A DNA stretch of 19,340 bases from CAZAGT01 sp964484515. Its GTDB lineage: Bacteria; Desulfobacterota; DSM-4660; Desulfatiglandales; HGW-15. Position numbers and translations under genes: made by a program. The notes beneath the pieces were generated by a model. The model did no database searches and was not told where the DNA came from. It saw only the letters and a program-made list of their open reading frames with translations. Where the stretch lies: contig CAZAGT010000056.1 of the NCBI GenBank assembly GCA_964484515.1, forward strand, positions 1 through 19,340, given 5' to 3'. How positions within the stretch are numbered: the first letter of the stretch is position 1; the number at the start of each line of letters is the position of its first letter. Below, piece by piece: positions 8,811 through 16,071 of this stretch.

Positions 8811-9287
8811 AGTGCCTGGAATCTTAACCTCGCAACCGTTGAATAAGCCTTCTAATCCATATTTGCACCATTTCGGATGATTGATTCTCCTCTAAATTCC
8901 TGTAGTTTAATAAAAGGTGTCTCAAAAATAGATTTGAGCATCCTAGGCTTTGTAACCAAGCGGCTCCGCAGAACAAGCACACATTCTGCCTGTACGTTTC
9001 CTTCGTCTTGTCTCATCGTGCCGGTGACGCGGCTATCGCTATAAGATGTGAAATCCCGCAAAGCGTGAAAAGGGTAGTCAATCTTTTTTTGAGAAAATTC
9101 TTTAACAGTTCTTTTTACATTCTACTTTCGCAGGCAGTGAAACACATTGCCCCCGTGTTTTCCAATCCGGTCTGATGTGCTTAGCTGCAGATAAACGTAA
9201 TTGATCAGTTGTCCACGAGATAACCCGTGGGAATCTAACATTAACCGCCAATCCCTGTTCCAGAATTCGATAGTATTGGGAGCTACA
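8811..9287. other. Intergenic region with no recognised gene
   Basis: No coding sequence, RNA gene or convincing terminator was recognised. Weak features are a 6-bp inverted repeat CTCAAA/TTTGAG (8921-8938, loop of 6), a run of seven T near 9080 without a stem before it, and a 5-bp stem CCACG/CGTGG (9213-9230). The promoter of the small gene at 9288 is expected here, but I could not define it. Confidence 0.45.
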
Positions 9288-9554
9288 ATGACAGCCGTTC
9301 ATTCCGATTCGGGATCGTCGATATCCCGTCCAACCGAGTATCGTATCCGCGTTTACGGCCGAATGGACTCTGCGTGGTCGGAATGGCTGCAGGGGATGAT
9401 CGTGACGGTTATAGAGACGCAGGGTCATTTGACCGTAACCGAACTTCGCGGCCAACTTCCCGACCAGGCCGCATTGATGGGGGTTCTTGAGTATCTGCAT
9501 AACTGTGCAATTCCCGTGATCAGCATGGTAAACATGAGTGCCGACCCACATTGA
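9288..9554 (+). CDS. Small conserved protein of unknown function (88 aa)
   Basis: An 88-residue soluble protein without signal peptide or membrane segment. Its core is EYRIRVYGRMDSAWSEWLQG, then a short beta-rich stretch (MIVTVIETQGHLTVTELRGQ) and LPDQAALMGVLEYLHNCAIP. Small proteins with this pattern (YRIRV-G, W-W, LPDQAAL-G-L, a final VISM-like strand) occur in many bacteria as uncharacterised proteins, often beside regulators or catabolic genes; I recall the pattern but know no function. The start is ATG 9288, with GGGAG 5-6 bases upstream; an in-frame ATG at 9201 lacks a good ribosome binding site. It stands alone between the MalT-like regulator and the CoA gene run, 114 bases before the CoA-transferase gene. 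The family's repeated co-occurrence with regulators hints at a sensing or accessory role, which is speculation. Confidence 0.7.
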   Translation: MTAVHSDSGSSISRPTEYRIRVYGRMDSAWSEWLQGMIVTVIETQGHLTVTELRGQLPDQAALMGVLEYLHNCAIPVISMVNMSADPH

Positions 9555-9604
9555 TAGAATGTGGTTAAGCGAAGATGTCACCGTAATTACAATAAATTCG
9601 ATAA

Positions 9605-9628
9605 GGTTTCCTGCCATGGTAGGAAGCC
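9605..9628. promoter_or_regulatory. 24-bp palindrome upstream of the CoA-transferase gene (candidate operator)
   Basis: The 24 bases beginning GGTTTCCTGCCA and ending TGGTAGGAAGCC are self-complementary at 10 of 12 positions, with no spacer; both exceptions are G-T. It ends 40 bases before the ATG at 9669 and lies at the head of the longest same-strand gene run in the window. Position and symmetry suit a dimeric repressor or activator site. No T-run follows, so it is not an intrinsic terminator. Confidence 0.55.
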
Positions 9629-9668
9629 GCGCGTGCACCCTAATGTATGAGAAAGGAGATAAGGAAAA

Positions 9669-10883
9669 ATGCCTAATGTTCTTGAAGGAATCAAAGTAAT
9701 TGAAGTCGCCTCCATGGCAGCCGCCCCTTCCGCTACCGTGATCCTTGCCGATCTTGGCGCTGAGGTCATCAAGATCGAGCCGCCAAGTGGGGATATGTGG
9801 AGATATGGACACATGACCCCGGGCTTGCCGCCGACCAAAATTCCCTGGACGACATACATTCAGAACCGCACCAAGAAGTCGGTTGCGCTGAACCTGAAGA
9901 AGCTGGAGGCTCAGGAGGTTCTGAACAAGCTTGCGGCGACCGCCGATGTCTTCCTGACAAACTCACCGCGCAAGGTGCAGGAAGCTCTCAATCACACCTA
10001 CGATGACATCAAGGCAATCAACCCAAAGATCGTCTATGCCTGGATCAACGGGTTCGGACTGGATGGCCCCGACAAGGACGCGCCGGGCTTCGACATGACC
10101 GCCTGGTACGCCCGGACCGGCATGATGGAGGAATTGCGCCCCAAGGATGGCGATCCTGTTCCCCTTCCGGTGGGAGCAGGCGATCTGGGCACCGCGACGG
10201 CATTGTTCAGTGCCGTCATGACGGGTCTTTACCGCCGGGAGCGCACAGGCGAAGGCTCGATGGTCTCGACGTCGTTGATGAGCAACGGGCTCTGGGCGAA
10301 CTCGAGCATGATGCAGGCGGCACTCGTCGGCGCCCCGCCGATGCGAAAGTATCATCGCACGGGATGGCCCAATCCGGTCAGCGGCGGCGTCTTCAAGACC
10401 AAGGACGACCGCTACGTCATCATCGTCGAGCTCAACCCCAACAATATCGGCAACCTGCGCGATGCCTTTGGTGCCGACCACCTCAAGGGCGACGAGCGCT
10501 TCGCGACGCCCGAATTGAGGGGCAAAAACCATCAGGTGTTGTTCGACGAGATGCAGAAGATCATTGGCACGCATGACCTCTCTGTCGTGGCTGATCGCCT
10601 CAGAGAGTTTCGCGTGAATTTCAGCGTGGTGCAGACCACCGAGGAGTGTACCCGTGACGAGCACATGATCGCCAACGGGTGCTTTCCGGAAGTCGAGGGC
10701 TCAGGCGGCATCCGTACCGTGGACAGCCCGATCCAGATCCAGGCTGAAGGTGTCGACAAGGTCAAACCGAAAAACCCACCGGCCATCGGCGAACACACCA
10801 TGTCTGAACTGACGGCCCTGGGGTACAGCGAAGAGGAGGTCAAGGCGATGGCAGAGGCGAAGGCGATTGGTTTGCCCCGATAG
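9669..10883 (+). CDS. Class III CoA-transferase (CaiB/BaiF family)
   Basis: A 404-residue cytoplasmic enzyme of the CaiB/BaiF (formyl-CoA transferase) family, which moves CoA from one acyl thioester to another acid through an aspartyl-CoA intermediate. Family features in order: LEGIKVIEVASMAAAPSAT, ADLGAEVIKIEPPSGD, NRTKKSVALNLK, DVFLTNSPR, the INGFGLDGPDKDAPGFD segment, and VGAGDLGTATALFSAV, where D172 fits the catalytic aspartate, followed by GLYRRERTGEG. Full family length and no signal peptide. The ATG follows AAAGGAGATAAGGA. It heads a run with MaoC hydratases, a CaiC-like ligase and crotonases, matching the CaiB/CaiC/CaiD combination of carnitine-type pathways and the Bai bile-acid pathway, but these families are broad and the acyl group is unknown. 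A 24-bp palindrome lies just upstream. Confidence 0.9.
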   Translation: MPNVLEGIKVIEVASMAAAPSATVILADLGAEVIKIEPPSGDMWRYGHMTPGLPPTKIPWTTYIQNRTKKSVALNLKKLEAQEVLNKLAATADVFLTNSPRKVQEALNHTYDDIKAINPKIVYAWINGFGLDGPDKDAPGFDMTAWYARTGMMEELRPKDGDPVPLPVGAGDLGTATALFSAVMTGLYRRERTGEGSMVSTSLMSNGLWANSSMMQAALVGAPPMRKYHRTGWPNPVSGGVFKTKDDRYVIIVELNPNNIGNLRDAFGADHLKGDERFATPELRGKNHQVLFDEMQKIIGTHDLSVVADRLREFRVNFSVVQTTEECTRDEHMIANGCFPEVEGSGGIRTVDSPIQIQAEGVDKVKPKNPPAIGEHTMSELTALGYSEEEVKAMAEAKAIGLPR

Positions 10884-11053
10884 GTGCCCGACATCCGACT
10901 CGGCTTGAATGTGAGCCTGCAACACGGAGATGCAATCCCCGCAATCCGGTCTGATCGGCCTTCTCGGCAGCGTTAAGAACAGATGCGCTCGTCACGCGGG
11001 CCCGTGCCACTTGGGAACCCAATACCTTAAAATCACGACAGAAAGGAAATGAT

Positions 11054-11515
11054 ATGGCAGAAGAAGCAAAGTTCTTCGAGGACTTCAAAATCGGCGAGTC
11101 GTACGTGACCAACGCCCGGACCATCACTGAAACGGACATCGTGATGCATGCCATGCACTCCGGTGATTGGCAGCCCCACCATACGAATGAAGCATTTGCT
11201 AACGAGCAACCTTTCAAGACCCGGCTTGCCCATGGAAACATGACCTTCTGCATAAGTACGGGCTTGATCTTTCAGTCTTCATCGGAAAACCCGAACATCA
11301 TGGCGTATGGCTACAATAAAATTCGCTATCCTGCCCCGGTCTTCCCGGGCGATACGATCAAGGTCGAAGTGAAAATCACCGACAAGCAGGATCACCCCAA
11401 GAGTAAAACCCATGGTCTGCTGACGCAAACAGAGACAACGACCAATCAACGGGGCGAGACCGTCGCTTTCGTCGAGCACATTCTCTACGCGACAAAAAGG
11501 ACTCCCTCCGCCTGA
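11054..11515 (+). CDS. MaoC-like acyl-CoA hydratase/dehydratase (first of tandem pair)
   Basis: A 153-residue single hot-dog-fold protein of the MaoC / (R)-specific enoyl-CoA hydratase family. The active-site segment is MHSGDWQPHHTNEAFA: D38 and H43 keep the Asp-x4-His spacing of PhaJ-type hydratases, while the usual Asn two residues after the Asp is Gln. Further family signs are HGNMTFCISTGLIFQ, IRYPAPVFPGDTIKVEVKI and the final strand FVEHILYATKR. The ATG at 11054 follows GAAAGGAAATGAT. It is clearly paralogous to the gene at 11680, with more than half the residues identical by eye. The 170-base gap after the CoA-transferase gene contains no gene. Expected role: adding or removing water across the double bond of an acyl-CoA. 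Substrate unknown. Confidence 0.87.
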   Translation: MAEEAKFFEDFKIGESYVTNARTITETDIVMHAMHSGDWQPHHTNEAFANEQPFKTRLAHGNMTFCISTGLIFQSSSENPNIMAYGYNKIRYPAPVFPGDTIKVEVKITDKQDHPKSKTHGLLTQTETTTNQRGETVAFVEHILYATKRTPSA

Positions 11516-11601
11516 TTGATGGATTTCGCGGAGGAAGACGTTGGTCGTTGCTGCTGTCATTTGGTCGCGATCAAACTGTCGCGGAAAGCATGAATACACG
11601 C

Positions 11602-11623
11602 GGCGTCCCGGAAACGGGGCGCC
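11602..11623 (+). other. RNA hairpin with GAAA tetraloop between the two MaoC genes
   Basis: GGCGTCCCG (11602-11610) pairs with CGGGGCGCC (11615-11623) across a GAAA loop: nine pairs, one a G-U wobble, closed by a GNRA tetraloop. No T-run follows, so termination is unlikely. In a polycistronic mRNA such a hairpin could block exonucleases or tune expression of the second MaoC gene (inference). Confidence 0.5.
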
Positions 11624-11679
11624 TGCGAACAACGCGCCCTGACGATCAGGAACACAAGGCAATCAGAAAGGAGAACGAA

Positions 11680-12153
11680 ATGGCCGAAGCCACAAAATAC
11701 AAAGAAGTTGCGAAATTTTTTGAGGATTTCGAGATCGGGGAAAGCCGGATGACGGCCGGCAGGACGATTACCGAAGCCGATTTCATCATGCATGCCATGC
11801 ATTCCGGTGACTGGATGCCCCACCATACGGACGCGGAGTGGTGCAAGACACAGCCCTTCAAAGAGCCGATCATCCATGGCAATGCGACCTTCAGCATCAG
11901 TACCGGGTTGTGTATTCAGGGCGAGCCGCTGAACCCACACGGGATGTCGTATGGGTATGACAAAATTCGCTATCCGAAGCCGGTCTTCGCGGGGGACACG
12001 ATCAAAGTCACGGTAACCGTAATAGATAAAAGGGACCACCCCAAGCAGTCTAGCCACGGGCTGATCACGGAAGAAAAAATAACGACGAATCAAAAGGACG
12101 AAGTCGTCTGTATCGCCCATCACGTGATCTACGTCGAAAAACGAAATCCCTAA
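11680..12153 (+). CDS. MaoC-like acyl-CoA hydratase/dehydratase (second of tandem pair)
   Basis: A 157-residue MaoC-family hot-dog protein. The active-site segment MHSGDWMPHHTDAEW keeps D44 and H49; the usual Asn between them is Met here and Gln in the first copy. The rest parallels the first copy: KFFEDFEIGES, RTITEADFIMHAMHSGDW, HGNATFSISTGL, IRYPKPVFAGDTIKV and a VIYVEKR end. I chose the ATG at 11680, because AAAGGAG lies about 7 bases upstream and it matches the MAE start of the first copy; the frame is open further upstream but that part looks non-coding. Because both copies keep the catalytic pair, they are more likely two enzymes of different specificity, or a heteromer with two active sites, than a catalytic/structural pair. 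The ligase gene follows 40 bases later. Confidence 0.87.
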   Translation: MAEATKYKEVAKFFEDFEIGESRMTAGRTITEADFIMHAMHSGDWMPHHTDAEWCKTQPFKEPIIHGNATFSISTGLCIQGEPLNPHGMSYGYDKIRYPKPVFAGDTIKVTVTVIDKRDHPKQSSHGLITEEKITTNQKDEVVCIAHHVIYVEKRNP

Positions 12154-12193
12154 CACAGAAGCCCTATTGTATTGCTAAAAGGAAAAGAATTTG

Positions 12194-13777
12194 ATGGAAA
12201 CAAACGAAAATCGCCATTCAAAACTTGACGCGTTTCGCGGCATGGACGTGACCTGGCTGATCGACCAATGGGTCGAGCGCCAGCCGGACAAGACTTTTGT
12301 AGTCTGGGCACCTTTCGATGGTGTTGCGCGCCGCTGGAGCTATGCGGAACTGGCGGGTGACGCCAAACGCTTTGCCGCGGGATTGCATGCGCGAGGCGTC
12401 GCGGTCGGGGATTTCGTTCTCATGCATCTGCACAATTCCCCCGACTTCCTGACAGCCTGGTTCGGCTGCGCCTACCTTGGCGCTATTCCCGTGACGACCA
12501 ACACGCGGTCGGTGGTAGAGAACGTCAGGTATTCTGCCGAAGTGATGCAACCCGTTTGTGCCGTCACGCAGCCATCCTTTGCCAAGATGGTGCGCGACGC
12601 CTGCGGCGAGGCCACGACGATGATTGTCACCGGCCCGATCCCGGATGGTGACGCCGAATCACTTGGGGCTGAACCCTTTGCCGCGGTCTTTGCCGACGCG
12701 CCCCTTCCGGCACTGCCTCGGGACCCTGAGCGGAACTTCGCGGTCCAGTTTACATCCGGCACCACGTCCCGTCCCAAACCCACGGTCTGGACGAACGCCA
12801 ATGCCCTGTGGGGCGGCAAATCCATGTCGATGTACATGCGTCTCCGGCGAGAGGATGTCACCCTGATCTACATGCCGTTGTTCCATGCCAATGCTCAAAT
12901 CACCCTGCTCAGCGCCCTGTGGTCAGGAGGTACGGTTGTCGTACATCCCAAATTCTCGGCGTCGCGGTTCTGGGATACCTGTGCCTCCAACGGGGTCACC
13001 TGGGTGTCGATGATCCCCTTCGCGTTCAAGGCGCTGAAAGGGCGGCCCGTGCCGGATCACAAGGTTCGCGTGCTGATGGGACTGGCACGCCTGCCGGATG
13101 CCGAGAAGGAGTTCGGTGTTCAGACCATGGCGCTATGGGGGATGACGGAGACGATGTCGTCCTGCATCGTGACAGATGCCGATCATCCCGGACCCGCCGG
13201 CACGATGGGGCGGCCGTCACCACTCTATGGGGTAGAGGTCCGGAAAGAGGATGGCTCTGCTGCGGGACCGGGAGAAGAGGGCCTTCTATTCATTCACGGA
13301 GAAAGAGGCGTCTCGCTCTTCAAAGAGTACTACCAGAACGCCGAGGCAACCGAGGGGGCATTCGATGCGAGCGGTGCACTCGATACCGGAGATGTGGTCC
13401 GCATCGATGAGGCCGGCTGGATGTACTTCGTCACTCGCGACAAGGACAAGCTCCGTGTCGGCGGGGAGAATGTGGCGGCCCTAGAGATTGAAACCGCCAT
13501 CAGCGAAACCGGCCTGGTGATGGAGTGCGCGGTGGTCGCGCAGAAACACTATATGCTGGGCGATGTGCCTGCCGCCTTCGTCACGTTAAGCGAAGCCGGG
13601 AAGGCTTTCACGGAAGAGGAACTGAGCAACCGGATTGTCGCGCATTGCCGTGAGCGGCTGGCGGACTTCAAAGTACCGAGATCGGTGCACATCGTCGACG
13701 ACTTCCCCCGTTCAACGCTGGATCGAATCGCAAAGAATAAACTGCGTGAGCAACTGCCTTCGATTGAAGGTGATTGA
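12194..13777 (+). CDS. AMP-forming acyl-CoA ligase, CaiC-like (ANL superfamily)
   Basis: A 527-residue adenylate-forming enzyme that should activate a carboxylic acid with ATP and CoA. Motifs in order: the P-loop FTSGTTSRPKPTVWTNANAL (from about 187; the usual TTGxPK is TTSRPK), MPLFHANAQ at about 227-235, the A5 motif ALWGMTET (313-320), DTGDVVRIDEAGWMYFVTRD (397-416), KLRVGGENVAALEIE (419-433), and the C-terminal PRSTLDRIAKNKL. In that last motif the position normally held by the catalytic Lys of GKI is Arg (R511). SRPK-type P-loops are, as I recall, usual in CaiC-like ligases. Cytoplasmic, with no signal peptide. The ATG at 12194 follows AAAGGAAAAG. It lies between the second MaoC gene and a crotonase gene. 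The family is certain; the substrate acid is not. Confidence 0.9.
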   Translation: METNENRHSKLDAFRGMDVTWLIDQWVERQPDKTFVVWAPFDGVARRWSYAELAGDAKRFAAGLHARGVAVGDFVLMHLHNSPDFLTAWFGCAYLGAIPVTTNTRSVVENVRYSAEVMQPVCAVTQPSFAKMVRDACGEATTMIVTGPIPDGDAESLGAEPFAAVFADAPLPALPRDPERNFAVQFTSGTTSRPKPTVWTNANALWGGKSMSMYMRLRREDVTLIYMPLFHANAQITLLSALWSGGTVVVHPKFSASRFWDTCASNGVTWVSMIPFAFKALKGRPVPDHKVRVLMGLARLPDAEKEFGVQTMALWGMTETMSSCIVTDADHPGPAGTMGRPSPLYGVEVRKEDGSAAGPGEEGLLFIHGERGVSLFKEYYQNAEATEGAFDASGALDTGDVVRIDEAGWMYFVTRDKDKLRVGGENVAALEIETAISETGLVMECAVVAQKHYMLGDVPAAFVTLSEAGKAFTEEELSNRIVAHCRERLADFKVPRSVHIVDDFPRSTLDRIAKNKLREQLPSIEGD

Positions 13778-13800
13778 TCAGACTACGTCTAATCAATCAC
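13770..13800. promoter_or_regulatory. 31-bp palindrome overlapping the ligase stop codon
   Basis: GTGATTGATCAGAC (13770-13783) and GTCTAATCAATCAC (13787-13800) are reverse complements at 13 of 14 positions, separated by TAC. The left arm contains the ligase stop codon TGA. Six T's occur at 13820-13825, about 20 bases after the right arm, which is too far for a standard intrinsic terminator. It lies 50 bases before the next gene's ATG. It may be an operator for the downstream crotonase gene, an attenuator, or an mRNA-stabilising hairpin. Confidence 0.55.
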
Positions 13801-13849
13801 GTAACTATTACCAAAAGTGTTTTTTATCTAGACCCGAAAGGATCAAGAA

Positions 13850-14626
13850 ATGCCTAACTACAAATACATGCTGACCGAACGCAAGGGAAACGTCGGCATC
13901 GTCACTTTCAACCGCCCCGAGGCAATGAATGCGCTGAACGAGGACGTGGCAACCGAAGTCACAGATGCATTGATGGAATTTGACGTAGATGACAGTATCG
14001 GCTGCATGATCCTTGCCGGGGGTGACAAGGCCTTCTGTGCCGGGGCCGACCTGAAATGGATCGCTTCGCAGGATTTCGAGAGTGCCCTCCGCACCGACCT
14101 GGCCGCCTACATGGACAAGGTTGCTGAATTGCGCAAGCCAGTCATCGCAGCGGTGAGAGGGTTTGCATTCGGGGGCGGCACCGAAATATCGCTGATGTGC
14201 GATATCATTCTCGCGGACACGACTGCCAAGTTCGGCCTGACAGAGGTGACGCTGGGGGTGATTCCCGGCGGCGGCGGTCCTGCCCGCATGACGCGCGCGA
14301 TTGGTAAGGCTAAGGCGATGTACTACATTCTGACCGGAAAATGGATCAAGGCGGAAGAAGTCGAGCGAATCGGCATGATTACGCAGGTCGTGGAAGACGG
14401 CAAGCTAATGGACGAAGCGCTGAAGCTGGCGACGGAGATCGCAAACAATCCGCGACTGGCTGTTCTGGCGGGCAAGGAATCGGTAAACCAGCAAGCGGAA
14501 ACACCGCTGATTCCCGGACTAAAACTCGAACGGCGTCTGTTCCACGGGCTGTTCAGCACGCCGGATCAGAAAGAAGGTATGGCCGCCTTTGCCGAAAAGC
14601 GTAAACCCAACTACACCAAATATTAA
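13850..14626 (+). CDS. Enoyl-CoA hydratase/isomerase (crotonase family), intact copy
   Basis: A 258-residue crotonase-family enzyme of normal length. The oxyanion-hole region is KAFCAGADLKW (about 60-70) with RGFAFGGGTEISL (103-115). The two acidic residues used by true hydratases are present 20 residues apart: E112 in GGGTEISL and E132 in FGLTEVTLG, followed by GVIPGGGGPARM. It should therefore be able to hydrate a 2-enoyl-CoA, though lyase or isomerase chemistry is possible in this family. The ATG follows CGAAAGGATCAAGAA. It is 72 bases from the ligase gene, with a large palindrome in between. A decayed near-copy (about 85% identical by eye over the shared part) begins at 16982, and a more distant crotonase lies at 16072. 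Confidence 0.92.
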   Translation: MPNYKYMLTERKGNVGIVTFNRPEAMNALNEDVATEVTDALMEFDVDDSIGCMILAGGDKAFCAGADLKWIASQDFESALRTDLAAYMDKVAELRKPVIAAVRGFAFGGGTEISLMCDIILADTTAKFGLTEVTLGVIPGGGGPARMTRAIGKAKAMYYILTGKWIKAEEVERIGMITQVVEDGKLMDEALKLATEIANNPRLAVLAGKESVNQQAETPLIPGLKLERRLFHGLFSTPDQKEGMAAFAEKRKPNYTKY

Positions 14627-14690
14627 AACGATTCACAGGCCATGTGCCAGGAACCGGAATATACCCTTTACCCAAAACAAGGAGCTGATC

Positions 14691-16049
14691 ATGCAAGTCA
14701 ATACCAACCGAGTTAAGAAAGCCTACCTGTGTCTACTGGTTGCTGTTTTACTCTCTGCGACGCCGATTGCCGCGAAAGAACCGACGCCCTTAGACAAGTT
14801 TGTCGACGGATTCCCGATGAGACTCGAAAAAGAGACGCGCGCTGCCGATTACAATGAACTGTTCAGAGGCGGCGACCCTTCCGCCTATTTCAACATGCGC
14901 GCGTCTGAATTCATGCCGACGGCCATCCTCCCATCGCGGCAGGGCGTCATGCCGCTGGGAAGCAAGTCGATGCCGGAAATCGGCGCAGTGAAAGTCGAAA
15001 TGACGTCCGAAAGCCATCTCAAAGGGCCACTTACTCTGGACAAATTCCTGGAGCAGTCCGATTCTGCCCAAGCGTTTCTCGTTGTTCACAAGGGCAACAT
15101 CGTCTACGAGAAGTATCCGCGGATGCGGCCCGAGGATCACCATCTTTGGATGTCTGCGGCCAAACCGACCGCCAGCCTCGTGATTGATCAATTGATCAGC
15201 GAGGGTAAGATCGACGAGAACGCGCCGATCACGAAGTATATTACCGATTTTAAGGGCACCGACTGGGACGGTGTCACGACGCGGGATGTGATGGATATGG
15301 CCACCGGTATGGACCTCGAGGACACGTCGGAATCCCGCTTCGACCCCAACAACATTGCACGCCGTGTGTATGAAGCCGAGTTCGGCTTTCCGAATAAAAC
15401 CAGGGGCATCGAGAAGCTGCGGGACGTGCTGAGGAGCACGCCGAAAAAAGCCAAACCCGGTTTGGCATTCGAGTATTCCTCGGGGCTTACGCAAATGCTG
15501 GTGATCCTGGCCGAGGAGGTGGAAGGCGAGCGCTGGCATCAGATCTTCGACCGCCGTGTCTGGTCGAAGGTCGGTGCCGAGGGGGTTTTGCAACTGCACA
15601 TGACGCCGGACGGTATCGTGGCGGCGCACGGGCTGGTATCGAGCAATCTGAGGGACTTCGCCCGTTTCGGCATGCTCTACACGCCGAGCTGGGACAAGAT
15701 CGCAGTCAAACAGGTTGTTTCGGATGAAATCCTCGATCGCATCCACAACGAGGTGCGGTCGCACGATTTCATCATGGCCGGGTTCGACGGTCCGGTGTTC
15801 GCTGACTTTCTCGGCTCGGACGACTTCATCGCCAACAGCCGCCAGTGGGACATTGTCTGGCCCGACGGGGATATGTGGAAAGGCGGCCTGATGACTCAAG
15901 GCCTTTACGTATCGCCATCTCGGGATCTCGTGATCGTTTACTTCAACGTCAGCAATAACGACCACTCAGGCCACCGCTTCGCCCGCCCGATCGCGACCTC
16001 CGGCCTCTTCGACAATAAAAAAACCGAAACAAGCACCCCTAAAAACTGA
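14691..16049 (+). CDS. Exported serine hydrolase, beta-lactamase class C / NylB (6-aminohexanoate oligomer hydrolase)-like
   Basis: A 452-residue serine hydrolase of the class C beta-lactamase/penicillin-binding fold. An N-terminal signal peptide (VKKAYLCLLVAVLLSATPIAA) predicts export. The catalytic set is visible: S155-A-A-K158 in LWMSAAKPTASLVIDQL (SxxK) and Y262 in FEYSSGLTQ. Their spacing, and the segments DVMDMATGMDLEDT and GLVSSNLRDFARFGMLY, resemble NylB-type hydrolases of linear amide oligomers and related esterases rather than antibiotic-degrading beta-lactamases. Likely role: cleaving an amide or ester bond in the periplasm. It sits between two crotonase genes, which ties an exported hydrolase to cytoplasmic CoA enzymes. 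The ATG at 14691 has AAGGAG 8 bases upstream; earlier in-frame starts lie inside the preceding gene and would bury the signal peptide. True peptidase or esterase roles are the main alternatives. Confidence 0.82.
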   Translation: MQVNTNRVKKAYLCLLVAVLLSATPIAAKEPTPLDKFVDGFPMRLEKETRAADYNELFRGGDPSAYFNMRASEFMPTAILPSRQGVMPLGSKSMPEIGAVKVEMTSESHLKGPLTLDKFLEQSDSAQAFLVVHKGNIVYEKYPRMRPEDHHLWMSAAKPTASLVIDQLISEGKIDENAPITKYITDFKGTDWDGVTTRDVMDMATGMDLEDTSESRFDPNNIARRVYEAEFGFPNKTRGIEKLRDVLRSTPKKAKPGLAFEYSSGLTQMLVILAEEVEGERWHQIFDRRVWSKVGAEGVLQLHMTPDGIVAAHGLVSSNLRDFARFGMLYTPSWDKIAVKQVVSDEILDRIHNEVRSHDFIMAGFDGPVFADFLGSDDFIANSRQWDIVWPDGDMWKGGLMTQGLYVSPSRDLVIVYFNVSNNDHSGHRFARPIATSGLFDNKKTETSTPKN

Positions 16050-16071
16050 GTAAATTGCGAAAGGAAAAGTC

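Noticed and set aside
8921..8938. CTCAAA/TTTGAG hairpin after the regulator as a terminator
   Set aside because: The stem is short and A/T-rich, lies more than 100 bases past the stop codon and has no T-run following on the + strand.
9163..9176. 14-base exact direct repeat CAATCCGGTCTGAT, also at 10942-10955
   Set aside because: Both copies are intergenic, but a 14-base match somewhere in a window of this size is expected about once by chance and the flanks share nothing.
13820..13825. T-run after the 31-bp palindrome as an intrinsic terminator
   Set aside because: About 20 bases separate the stem from the T's; intrinsic terminators need them adjacent.
14790..15965. Long open frame on the - strand opposite the serine hydrolase (391 codons)
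   Set aside because: It mirrors a gene with signal peptide and catalytic motifs, shows no recognisable domain of its own, and is best explained by codon bias of the real gene.
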